The notes under the pieces are model-generated. The model worked only from the letters and a program-made list of their open reading frames with translations, was not told the DNA's origin and ran no database searches. Made by a program: the position numbers and the translations under genes. DNA of 62,000 nt from Symsagittifera roscoffensis (taxonomy: Eukaryota > Xenacoelomorpha > Acoela > Convolutidae): the NCBI RefSeq assembly GCF_963678635.1, contig NC_087069.1, positions 37,876,071-37,938,070 on the forward strand, written 5' to 3'. Shown piece by piece: positions 50,874 to 59,834 of this stretch. Positions within the stretch are counted from its first letter, which is position 1. Each line of letters opens with the position of its first letter.

Positions 50874-52118
50874 GTGGGGGATGAACACACGGTAGTATTT
50901 AATGCTATAAAAGAAGCTGTGGCAAATATAACAAAAGTACATTATTACGATGCGACCCGAGAAACACGAGTTAAATGTGATGCTAGTCATGATGGGCTAG
51001 GGGCTACTTTAGAACAACAAAATGATGAAGGCCTGTGGATCCCAATTTCATTCGCATCCCAATACCTAAATGCCCAAGAAAAAAAATATTCAACAAATGA
51101 ATTGGAGTTACTGGCAATTGTTTGGGCAGTAGATAGATATAAACACTAGCTTTTGGGAAAACCATTTACCATTGCAACTGACCATAAAGCACTTACAACA
51201 GCATTGGATGGTAACAAATTGAACAAGACCTACCAATCACGTTTAACCCGGTGGGTTGACCGGTTACTGCCATATCAGTTCAAAATAGTTCACATTCCGG
51301 GGAGGGACATGGGCATAGTTGATTATTTATCGCGTGATCCTTTCAATGATCCCTGGCCTGAATCAGAATTAGACGAAAAGTTTGTAGTAGCGACAATAAA
51401 CTCCTTTCATGAAGCGTTCGACTGCAGGAACAGTAGGCTTAAAGAAACTGGGTCGCTCAACCGGAACGAAAACGTTCTAGAATGTTCTAGAAGGAATGCA
51501 AAGAAACAGTCATCAAGTAATGGTTGCTATAGTAACCAAAACGGTCAAAAATGAACAAAGCTCGACCGGAACGAAAGAAAACAGTTTTCACGACTGCAAA
51601 AACAGCTAAACACAGCAGCTCAACATAAACAGATCACTTTTTCGTCAAATCAACCCAACAAACATTCAGTCTCAAATAATTCAAAAATCGTAACACAACC
51701 AGTACCAGAAATTCGAAAAAAAACAGACTCAAGGATCGAGATGTCAGGAAACAGATCATACGACTGGTGGTCGGGCTCACCACAAGAATGGCGAAACGAA
51801 GAACGCGAAGAGAGTCTAATGGACCCAAAGTGGAACCGCTCACTATCCAACACAAACGAACTTTCGGAAGAGGAGGAGATCACAGAGACAGTCCAGCGTA
51901 CAAGAAAAATCATTAGAGGTGACCGGAAAAACAGATATAGCTCCGACAGTGAAACACGACATGCATCACGGGTAAAATGGCAGCTTGAACCGGATCAACA
52001 AAGAGAAGCAGATCAAAGAATACTCTCATTCTGGCATCTAATAGGCGGAGAAGACAATATACGGGAAAAAGAGAACTGGTGGCACACACCCAAGAAGTCA
52101 GGGACGGCTCGGACATGA
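50874..52118 (+). pseudogene. RNase H and linker of element D, stop codons
   Basis: The same frame as RT, carrying the RNase H blocks VKCDASHDGLGATL, YSTNELELLAIVWA, FTIATDHKAL and DYLSRDP. A TAG at 51150-51152 replaces the expected Tyr of a 'KHYLLG' block and a TGA lies at 51552. The long polar linker up to 52118 (rich in Glu, Arg and Ser) is otherwise open and ends at another TGA before integrase. Confidence 0.8.
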
Positions 52119-52131
52119 ATCGAGTTAAGCA

Positions 52132-53555
52132 TTGACTAAACCAATCGCATCGGCGGAACGGAAACTAAGTGAGGTGCAGGTAATAGAGATGGACCTGACG
52201 ACTACAGAAGAGGCGGAGAGTGAAGAGGAAGTGTGCTCAATAGAACCGCCGAAGGGACTGGGAAAAACAAAACTGCCAAAGCAGCAACAAGAAGAGACCC
52301 TGGACAATTTAGCAAAACTGTTCGACAAAAGTCTACTAGCAGAATTGACCACCGAAGACACGTGGATGGACCGCCTCAGACGAGTGATAGAAAGAGGGGA
52401 CAAACAAGGCTTTGAATTAATGGGACCTTATACAAACCCGTTGTGGTCACAGATGGCAGTTCAGGACGACTGCATCTTGGTGAATAACCGGCTAGCAGTC
52501 CCCGTACAACTAAGACAAGCTGTCCTAAAAAGAATACATCGAGGGCATCCAGGCCATGAGGCTATGCTGGGAGCAGCGCAATACCTGTGGTGGCCACACA
52601 TGAATAAGGACATTGTGAATCTGGCAGAGGAGTGCCGTAGCTGTACCAGATATGGTAAGAATGTAAAATATCTTATTTTGAAAAATGCGTCAAAACCACT
52701 GCCACTGCTCACGCAGCCGGGACAGGAAGTACAATTAGATTACGCGGGGCCCATAGAAAATCAAAAAGGAAAAAAATCTACCTTTTAGTAGCGATAGATC
52801 GATTCTCAAAATTTCCATCAGTGAAGGTTACGAAATCTACAAGTGGGAAGTGCACAGTAAAATTCTTGAGATCATATATCGACAAGCATGGAGTTCCTGA
52901 ATCAATTCGTTCGGACCAATTTTCAGGTTTTAAGGGGAAAACGTTAAAAAATTTCTGTTCGGAACTCAATATCGAGCAAAACTTTTGTCCGGTGGGGGAC
53001 CACAGAGGCTGTGGTTTGGTCGAACGTACAATCCAAACTATAAAAAGAAGACTGGGGGTGATGATGCTCGAAGAAAAAAATAAATCAATCAAATTATGTC
53101 TCAGTATTATAATGAGGGATTTACGGTGGAACAAGCAGAAAACCATTCAAGTATCCCCGTTTCAAGCACATTTTGGCAGACTACCAAAAACAGAATTTAA
53201 AATTGTGAGGGATAGGTTTTTAAATGATTCTGACTATTTAGACAAACAACACTTGGAACGCTCAGCACTGACGGCTTCTCAATTGAAACGTAGAATTGAC
53301 CAGTCGAGAGAACCTCAAAATAGTACGCAAGGGACAACTCAGCAGAGATATACAAGCCCACTGCACAAGCAGCAGCTAACATCGGACAGAGATAAAGAAA
53401 GGGCCAACGCTCTAAAAGAGTTGTTGGAGGCGAACTGCGACGGCAGTCAACCGGGAACAGGAGCAATCGACATCAAGGCCGGAAAAAGTAGACACCAAAA
53501 ATCAGTCAAGTTCTACACCGAAACCAAAACAGCGGTCGAAATTGAAATGTATTGA
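52132..53555 (+). pseudogene. Integrase of element D, one internal frameshift
   Basis: Zinc domain HRGHPGHEAM...CRSCTRYG (52540-52650), first catalytic Asp in VQLDYAGPI (about 52730-52755), second in IRSDQFSGF (about 52905-52930) and Glu in GCGLVERTIQT (about 53010-53040). An A7 run near 52770 changes the frame between the first and second Asp. The C-terminal part is polar and ends at 53555. Confidence 0.85.
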
Positions 53556-54063
53556 CTCCCACACTCCCCTAGAGGACATAGTCGACACATTCCACGATCG
53601 CAATTTAGCACCGTCCGAGTGGGGGAAGTATGCAGACCAATTGCTAAAACGAGGAGTACAGCGAGTTGCAGACAAAATCCGAGGAAATCCCCAACAAATT
53701 TCGGGAAAAGATACAACTTTCGAACCACCACAAGAATTTTCGGACGAGTCGAGTACTGAAGAGTCGTGTATCAGACGAAGCTCCAGGCAAACGAAAAACA
53801 AGGAACCGAAACGCTTTGGAGACCCGATAAAGCATTCAATTAAAGAGATATCAGAAAATCTCACAGGGGGAGGACTTCTGAAGGAAGCACTTAAGGAATA
53901 CAGAAATCAACTGAGAGACTTCAAGGATCGAAGCGATATACCAATGGAATCAAAAGTAAGACGACTCGAAAGACACCTCTTCATGCGAAAATTTGGGTAT
54001 GCTACACTAGACGAAGGGGTTGAATGGAACCCGAGTTGGGAAATAGAGTTGGAAGAAAACTGA
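53542..54063 (+). CDS. Extra 3' open frame of element D (about 173 codons)
   Basis: Overlaps the end of integrase in another frame, with no ATG at its head. The peptide is charged and helical-looking, with SHTPLEDIVDTF, SEWGKYADQLLKRG and GGGLLKEALKEYRNQL. It has no signal peptide or membrane helix, so it is not an Env. It may be the natural C-terminus of the polyprotein displaced by a frameshift, or a separate small gene. Confidence 0.5.
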   Translation: MKCIDSHTPLEDIVDTFHDRNLAPSEWGKYADQLLKRGVQRVADKIRGNPQQISGKDTTFEPPQEFSDESSTEESCIRRSSRQTKNKEPKRFGDPIKHSIKEISENLTGGGLLKEALKEYRNQLRDFKDRSDIPMESKVRRLERHLFMRKFGYATLDEGVEWNPSWEIELEEN

Positions 54064-54186
54064 GAATTCTATAAACTAAACCGTCAATTAACCCAGAGAC
54101 TTTCCTATGAACTGAGTATATTGAACTCTTTTTTAAAAAATTATCCTACTTATGTTGTATAATTTATTTCTTCCACCGAGGGGGTG

Positions 54187-54444
54187 TGTCATACCGCTAC
54201 TGCAGTAGCAGTATTTGTCTATGTATGTACAACCAACCTATGGTGCTTACTTATTACTTTTATGGTATGCTCAAGGTCATAGTGAGTGATGACATTGAGG
54301 CTAAGTGAGAGATCAGAGTTCGTAACACTGATCTAGCTCTCAGTAACAAAATAAAACAAAAGAAAAAGAAAACCTAAATTCAATATTCCTAATACAGTGT
54401 TGAATTACAACTTGTTTTCAACCGATATCGCAACGCATATCACA
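54187..54444 (+). repeat. 3' LTR of element D
   Basis: 258 bp, preceded by a short purine run GAGGGGG (54178-54184) that may act as the polypurine tract. The palindrome is repeated at 54196-54209. About six or seven differences from the left LTR. Confidence 0.93.
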
Positions 54445-54449
54445 CATAT

Positions 54450-55684
54450 ATTTAATTTTGTTTTTGCAAAATGCTGAGTGCTGACGTTAAAAGATGTACC
54501 ACCAGTAGCGGTGTAGGAGAGTGGAACTACTCGACCCCCTCAGATAATCGATGCCCAGCCCGTGCAAAGGTCCCCCTTTGGTTCTATTTTACCCCCGTCC
54601 ATTTTTTTAAAGGCGCCTTCAAAAGTTTGCATATTCAAAAACGTATCAAAAAAATTTAAATCATTGCCTGAATGTAACATACTCATGGAAAAAGACAATG
54701 ATTTTTTTATTTGTCCTGACAAGAATATGATAGAGCTTGTTCTCCCTTTGTGGAAACCAAAACAAAAACTAGAGGCCCAGCTAAAGCTGGAAATACTTGT
54801 TTGAAAGCTTTTGAATTTGTTCTAATGATGCTAGATGAAATGAGTAATTTCAAAAACTTATTGTTGCTCTAATAAAATATGAAAATATGAGTGAAAATTT
54901 TTGTGATTTTGGAATTTTCTGCGAGACTAGTTTTTTTTTACAAAATTTAAGACGAAGCATCATATGCACGGAGGCTTCCCACAACCTGTTGCCTCTATTA
55001 AACCCTTGATATCACATTCAGCTGTTTCCGAGAAAAGTAAAAAATTTCAAAAAACGATCCAAAGTCTAAAATTTGACTTTTCCAAGGGTGATAACTTTTT
55101 AAATTTTTGGCGTAACCGCTTATGCATGGGAGCTTTGCAGAAACCGTTCTAACCATTTAAACCAAAATCTCAGATATGGAAGGCTCGTTTTCGAGAAAAG
55201 CCAAAAACTTTCAAAAAACGGTCAAAAACTCGAAACTTTGATTTCTTGGAGGGTCATAACTTTTTGTAGAAAAATTGAGCGTAATCGCTGATGCAAGGAA
55301 GCTTCCTATAACCCGTTCTACCTATTGAAAATAAAATATCAAATTATCAAAGGCTAGTTTTTAAGAAAATGTAGAAAGTGAGGTAAGGTCAAAAGAGACT
55401 AGGGGGTTATGCAGGGTTATTTGAGAAAAACTTGAGAAAAACTAACTTTTCGAAAAAAGTGAAAAAAAATTCCAATTCGTCTCAAAAAAGCGTCAGAAAA
55501 ATTTTAAAAAAACCCGATCCCATACATTTTCATAAAACCTGTTTTCATGAAACAGGAACAAGAAGATTTTTCTGTAAATTCCAAAACAAGCTTTTTTCTG
55601 ATGATCTTTTGAAAAAAAAGATCATGTAAATTAGTGACGGAAACAATTTGTAATAATTGTGCTAAAATCAAAATGCTTATTTAC
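54450..55684 (-). other. Host intron segment with degenerate satellite
   Basis: Between element D and the FN3-like host exon. Contains the ~159-bp repeat listed separately and AT-rich sequence. No exon is supported. Confidence 0.45.
54955..55345. repeat. Degenerate tandem repeat with ~159-bp period
   Basis: Landmarks such as GGAGGCTTCCCACAACC, GGGAGCTTTGCAGAAACC and GGAAGCTTCCTATAACCC recur at about 54968, 55127 and 55286, with shared TCGAGAAAAGCCAAAAA-like and ATAACTTTTT blocks between them. About two and a half diverged units. Probably a dispersed satellite. Confidence 0.65.
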
Positions 55685-55966
55685 CCGGAACATATATGAT
55701 GAAGTGAGTCGGAGGCCCTTTCTTACTTCCACATAGGGCAGATATGGACAGTTGGTAAGTACAACCTGTTACCACGTTCTCAATATTATGTCTCACAGTA
55801 AGGTTGGTGAAGTTTCCCTCCCTCTCACTGCACAGATTGTCATCACTAGTTAGGGAATAGTACATAGAGGAGAAGGATCCGTGCAGGACACCACTGATTC
55901 CAGAAAAGAATACGGCTCCAGAGTCAAAACCATATCGAGTTACCGAACTGTTGATGTAATCTGGAA
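55685..55966 (-). CDS. Host gene, fibronectin-III-like extracellular exon
   Basis: On the minus strand an acceptor TATTTGTTTCAG precedes 55966 and a GTAAAT donor follows 55685. The 282-base exon is symmetrical (phase 1-1), the classic form for a shuffled extracellular module, and encodes about 94 residues. The second half (NVVTGCTYQLSISALCG...THFIIYVPG) matches the end of FN3 domains, including the Tyr before the F strand. Cysteines could form a disulfide and NFTNLT gives N-glycosylation sites. Its exit phase matches the transmembrane exon at 47892. Further upstream exons would lie beyond element C. Confidence 0.6.
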
Positions 55967-55998
55967 CTGAAACAAATACTAATTATAGCAAAAGTTTA

Positions 55999-56002
55999 CA
56001 TG
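55999..56002. repeat. Presumed left target duplication of element C
   Basis: CATG directly precedes the LTR of element C. The partner copy lies outside the window, so this is inferred from the 4-bp duplications of A and B. Confidence 0.45.
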
Positions 56003-56412
56003 TGAGTTAGGACCGATTTGGTTAACTCATAGAGTAATTTCGGATAGGGTACACCGTCTGCTCGTCACGCTATCTTATTTTCGGCCGGATAGATTCGTGC
56101 AACTTCTTAGTCTAATACCGATCCTAATCTTACTCTTATACTATCTAGTCTCAGGTTGTTTAACTAGTCTCTGCTAGGCTCAATAGATCTAGGGTATACT
56201 GGTTTATTGCGGCTGCTGAAGTGCTCGGGAGAGTCCAACTAATTTCTAAGTTAAATTCAAATCTCTCTGGTGCTGAAATTACAAGTAACTTCAGCACTTA
56301 CAAATAAGTGGGTTGTTAGTTAGATGGATCGTGATTGGTTAATATTAAATACTTTACATTGGTAAAACATTTAATTTATCCAATCATAAAATATAGTTTA
56401 GATCAGGTTCCA
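56003..56412 (-). repeat. 3' LTR of element C
   Basis: 410 bp, TG...CA, with AATAAA and the palindrome carrying a single mismatch (GTAACTTCAGCAC arm). Confidence 0.93.
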
Positions 56413-58028
56413 CCCATCCGGGTTTTACAGAGTTTTTTAGAACAGTTCTTCTGTAATTTAAGGATGGATGATGGACGTTGGTATTTGGTGAACATCATAA
56501 TTTTCTTCCGCTTCTTCTTTGTTAAAGAAGTTTCAGGAAGCTGGAGTTAGGGACATAAGACGTTGTGTTCTTCTTGTGACAACGACTGAGTCTCTGCAAC
56601 AAAATCAATTCTGATTTCAGAATGGTTGGCTATGTCAGGTTTTTCTGTTCTTCGGGGAGAACTTCTTTTGTGTCTGATCTAGCTTGGGAATGGCGTGGAG
56701 ATTGTGCGTGGAGGGGATGCCTGGTTACTCGGATCTGTACGTACACTTGGGTCATCGAGGTGGTCATTGGTCTAGTTCAATGAAGTCCTTTTCTGCGAGG
56801 TCAAGTCGTACTCTAAATCCTTTGAGTTGTGATTGTGAGCGGCATATTGATTGTGGTTGGCCATTCTCTCTCGAGTGTAGTGGGGTCGTTTTGTCTTTAG
56901 ATGTTCGTCCTTGGTGTTGTATTCTGATCTATGTATTGCATAATGTAATTTACATTTTATAAAACATTTATTAGTTTAATATTTTTTAATTATGATTTTA
57001 GTTAGTTGTTTTCACAAAAGCTTTTTGTTTTAGTTCGGTTATTTTGAAGAGTTACTCACACTTGAGTAGCTCTTATTAAAAATAGAGGTGTGGTCACAAA
57101 GCGTGGATGTAGCGCGGTGGGTTAGGCCGGCTATAGAGCATGCTCAGGACGTCCTTCCTGGTGGGTTAGGCCAGGGGTGGAAGTATGATTTCATGCGGTT
57201 TTTGTGAGGGGTCCTGTTATGTGACAACGTTTTATGTTGGGTTTGTTTTGGTTTTTCTTATGTCTTGTTGGTTATGTCCTTTTTCCAAAAATCAAATTGT
57301 TTGTGGTATGGGTTTGTCTTTCGACTTTTTTGTGTTTTATTATTTCTTTCTTAGACTTTATAATAGTCTTCAAAAGAATAAATTATCCAGTTTTAAACTG
57401 GGTTAATCCGGTTTGGGTACCGTTGGTTTCCTTTTCTTAGTCATGCTGTTATTCTATGATTTGTGGTATTTAGTAAGCTGCGTTGGTTAGTTTTGTTTAG
57501 TATATGATTCCTTTCCAACCGGGTTAAAGGAAAGTTTGAAACATGTTATTATATGTTAGAGTTGTTGAGTGTGAAAACTTGAAACTGAAATTCATTATTT
57601 TAAACAATTCTTCGTGGGCGAGCTGTGCGAGTGTGGATAGAATTTCTGTGCGAATGAATGAAAATATCAAAAGGTTAGTACTGCAATTGCATTTTATTAA
57701 TTTACTGCATAGAATTTGGAAATTTACTGCTAGTTATGGGGGAATTTTAAGATACAAATTTTCATTATAATTAGATTTACTGCTTGTGGGGAAAATTTTA
57801 GAAATGAATTAACTGCATTGGTATTAAATTTATAAATTTATAAGTGTAAGAGATTAATAGAATTTTTGAAATCTGTTTGATGAAATTTGCGATTTTTATT
57901 TGTCTTTTGTGGTTTTTGTAGGTGATCGTCGGATGAAGGCTAAAAATCTAAAGAAAACATGAATAAAGTATGGTGAGTTTTTAATATTTCAATTAGTTAG
58001 TTAAGTTCATTTAATTCATACTTACCTG
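56413..58028 (-). other. 3' noncoding region of element C
   Basis: Homologous to 8508-10121. The 54-codon frame (56764-56928), the GC-richer block (near 57110-57175), the CCAGTTTTAAACTGG palindrome near 57387 and the intron signals after the stop (57948-58025) are all kept. Confidence 0.7.
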
Positions 58029-59834
58029 TTAGTCGTCGGGGAAAAAACCGTGGGGGAAGATGTCGTGAATTAGTTCTGAAGTTGTTAGTAGTTTAGCTAA
58101 GATGCGGATGATATTTTTAGTCTGAAGCAGTGGCCAAAGCAATTGAAGTGCCTTAATAGTGGTTAGTTCTTCAGTGCCAACTGCAAACTCATAAGGTGTG
58201 TTTTGGATTAGATTATATAATTTGTGATTGAATTTAGTGTTGTGGATGAATTCTAAAATTGGGATTTCTATAGGTTGTACAAACTCGTGCGGGATAAGGA
58301 AGGGTCGGGATTCTTCGGCGTTGAAGGTCTTGGTGATGGGACAGAAGATGTACATTTGGGTTATGGGGTCATAATTGCGAAGAATACCATGAAGGTTAGT
58401 ATCTTTAATGCAATATGTGAAATTTAGGAAAAATGGTGAAGTGTATTTGGAATTAATGAATTGAAAACGATGGTGTGGTTGTCTAGAGGGTGTGTGTAGG
58501 TCAAAGTGATTTTGGATGAAGCGATAATAACTATATGTGTGAGTTTGTTTAGTGCGCAACATAATATCGTGTGAGCAGTGTAAGTCTCTTTCGTGTGGTG
58601 CAAGGAAATGAAAGGTTAGTGAAAATATTTGGAAGCGTTCTTTAAAACTTTCGTATGCTTGTGTGTCTGTTAGTGCTTCTGAAATAATGTGATCAAACTT
58701 TCGGTCGAAGATGTTTAGTGTGAATATATATGGTGTCTTGATGAAAAATTTCTCGGTAATTTGTGGATTAGCGAAGCGATCGTCGTCTAAGAATTGATCT
58801 TGGTTAGCTCTGATGATGTTGTGATCATAGTATTCGAGTGTATATTCGTTAGCTCTAGGTGCAGTGTGTGTTTTTAGTGATTTTTTATATCCAACGTAAG
58901 TAAATTGTCTAGCGGTTAGTGGTGTAGTGAGTCGATATAGCATGTCCGTATTTCGCTCTATATCGATGTGAGTGTTAGATAAAGGTAAGCAAAGAGGGTT
59001 AGTAAAATGATAATATGAGGTCCAAGAGAGAGTGGGCATTAAAACGTATTCATCGACAAAGTTGCGTGTTTCGTTAGTGTCGTGGGGGGTGTTTAAGGTG
59101 TATTGTGGGAATGAGGGTAAGGTGATGGCTAAAAATTCTTTTGTGTTAGTATGCTTGGGGTGGTTGATGTATTCACGGGCTGTTCCTGGTTTTGCTGGGA
59201 AAGGATGGTTGGGGAACTTTCTTTTAAAAGTGCGGTAAGCTCTATTAGTGTTGAGTGAGGATTCAGTTGATGTGGATGATGGTGCTAATGATTCAGTATA
59301 ATTTGAAGAGGGTGTAGGGGTAGGGGGGTTGGATGAATTTATTGTGGAGGAGATTTGGTTTATGGTTGGGGTATTAAGGTGGTAGGGTTGTTGTTGAAGG
59401 GTAATAAAATTATCTAGCTCTGGGGAGATTCGGGGGGTGTCTGGAGAATGAGATGATTGGTCAGAATGGTATGAGGAGTAGGTTGGGGTAACTTGGGAAG
59501 CATAAGAGGGTGTGGGAGTGATTGGGTCAGGGTTATTGGATAATATGGGTTGAAAAGGGGGTTGAGAAAAATTAGAAGAGTTATGAAAATTATTGGATGG
59601 GGATGGTTCTGAGTCGGCAAATTCATCGGGGGTTTCAATATTCGGGTTATTGAGTTGTGAGATGGAATATAAAACTGAGATGTGTGAATTAGTATCGGAA
59701 TTCATGCTTGATGTTACATTACTAGGTGGAAAATCGGGTGGCGGAAAAGCAAAAAGTGGTATTATTGGGATTGGAGAGGTAAGATTGGTTGGGTGGGAAT
59801 TTGATCGGTGTAGTGATCCAAGTTGGCGGCTCAT
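58029..59834 (-). CDS. Conserved 601-aa protein of unknown function (copy C)
   Basis: Intact homologue of the 602-aa protein of A and B. One residue is lost in the variable Ser/Thr/Pro-rich part; the C-terminal 400 residues are almost unchanged. Starts in the same ATGA overlap with env (59831-59834) and ends just before the same splice donor. Three intact copies among otherwise damaged elements argue for function. Confidence 0.85.
   Translation of the reverse strand: MSRQLGSLHRSNSHPTNLTSPIPIIPLFAFPPPDFPPSNVTSSMNSDTNSHISVLYSISQLNNPNIETPDEFADSEPSPSNNFHNSSNFSQPPFQPILSNNPDPITPTPSYASQVTPTYSSYHSDQSSHSPDTPRISPELDNFITLQQQPYHLNTPTINQISSTINSSNPPTPTPSSNYTESLAPSSTSTESSLNTNRAYRTFKRKFPNHPFPAKPGTAREYINHPKHTNTKEFLAITLPSFPQYTLNTPHDTNETRNFVDEYVLMPTLSWTSYYHFTNPLCLPLSNTHIDIERNTDMLYRLTTPLTARQFTYVGYKKSLKTHTAPRANEYTLEYYDHNIIRANQDQFLDDDRFANPQITEKFFIKTPYIFTLNIFDRKFDHIISEALTDTQAYESFKERFQIFSLTFHFLAPHERDLHCSHDIMLRTKQTHTYSYYRFIQNHFDLHTPSRQPHHRFQFINSKYTSPFFLNFTYCIKDTNLHGILRNYDPITQMYIFCPITKTFNAEESRPFLIPHEFVQPIEIPILEFIHNTKFNHKLYNLIQNTPYEFAVGTEELTTIKALQLLWPLLQTKNIIRILAKLLTTSELIHDIFPHGFFPDD

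Larger units (their letters stand above)
47938..54444 (+). mobile_element. Ty3/Gypsy LTR retrotransposon D (6.5 kb)
   Basis: Plus-strand element with LTRs at 47938-48196 and 54187-54444 (TG...CA). The 5-bp target duplication CATAT lies at 47933-47937 and 54445-54449. It encodes Gag with zinc knuckles and a Pro-RT-RNase H-integrase chain, then an extra 3' frame. The LTRs differ at about six or seven positions, so it is somewhat older than A and B. Several stops and frame changes make it inactive as assembled. It is unrelated in sequence to the giant elements and inserted antisense into the first host intron, 45 bp upstream of the transmembrane exon. Confidence 0.95.
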
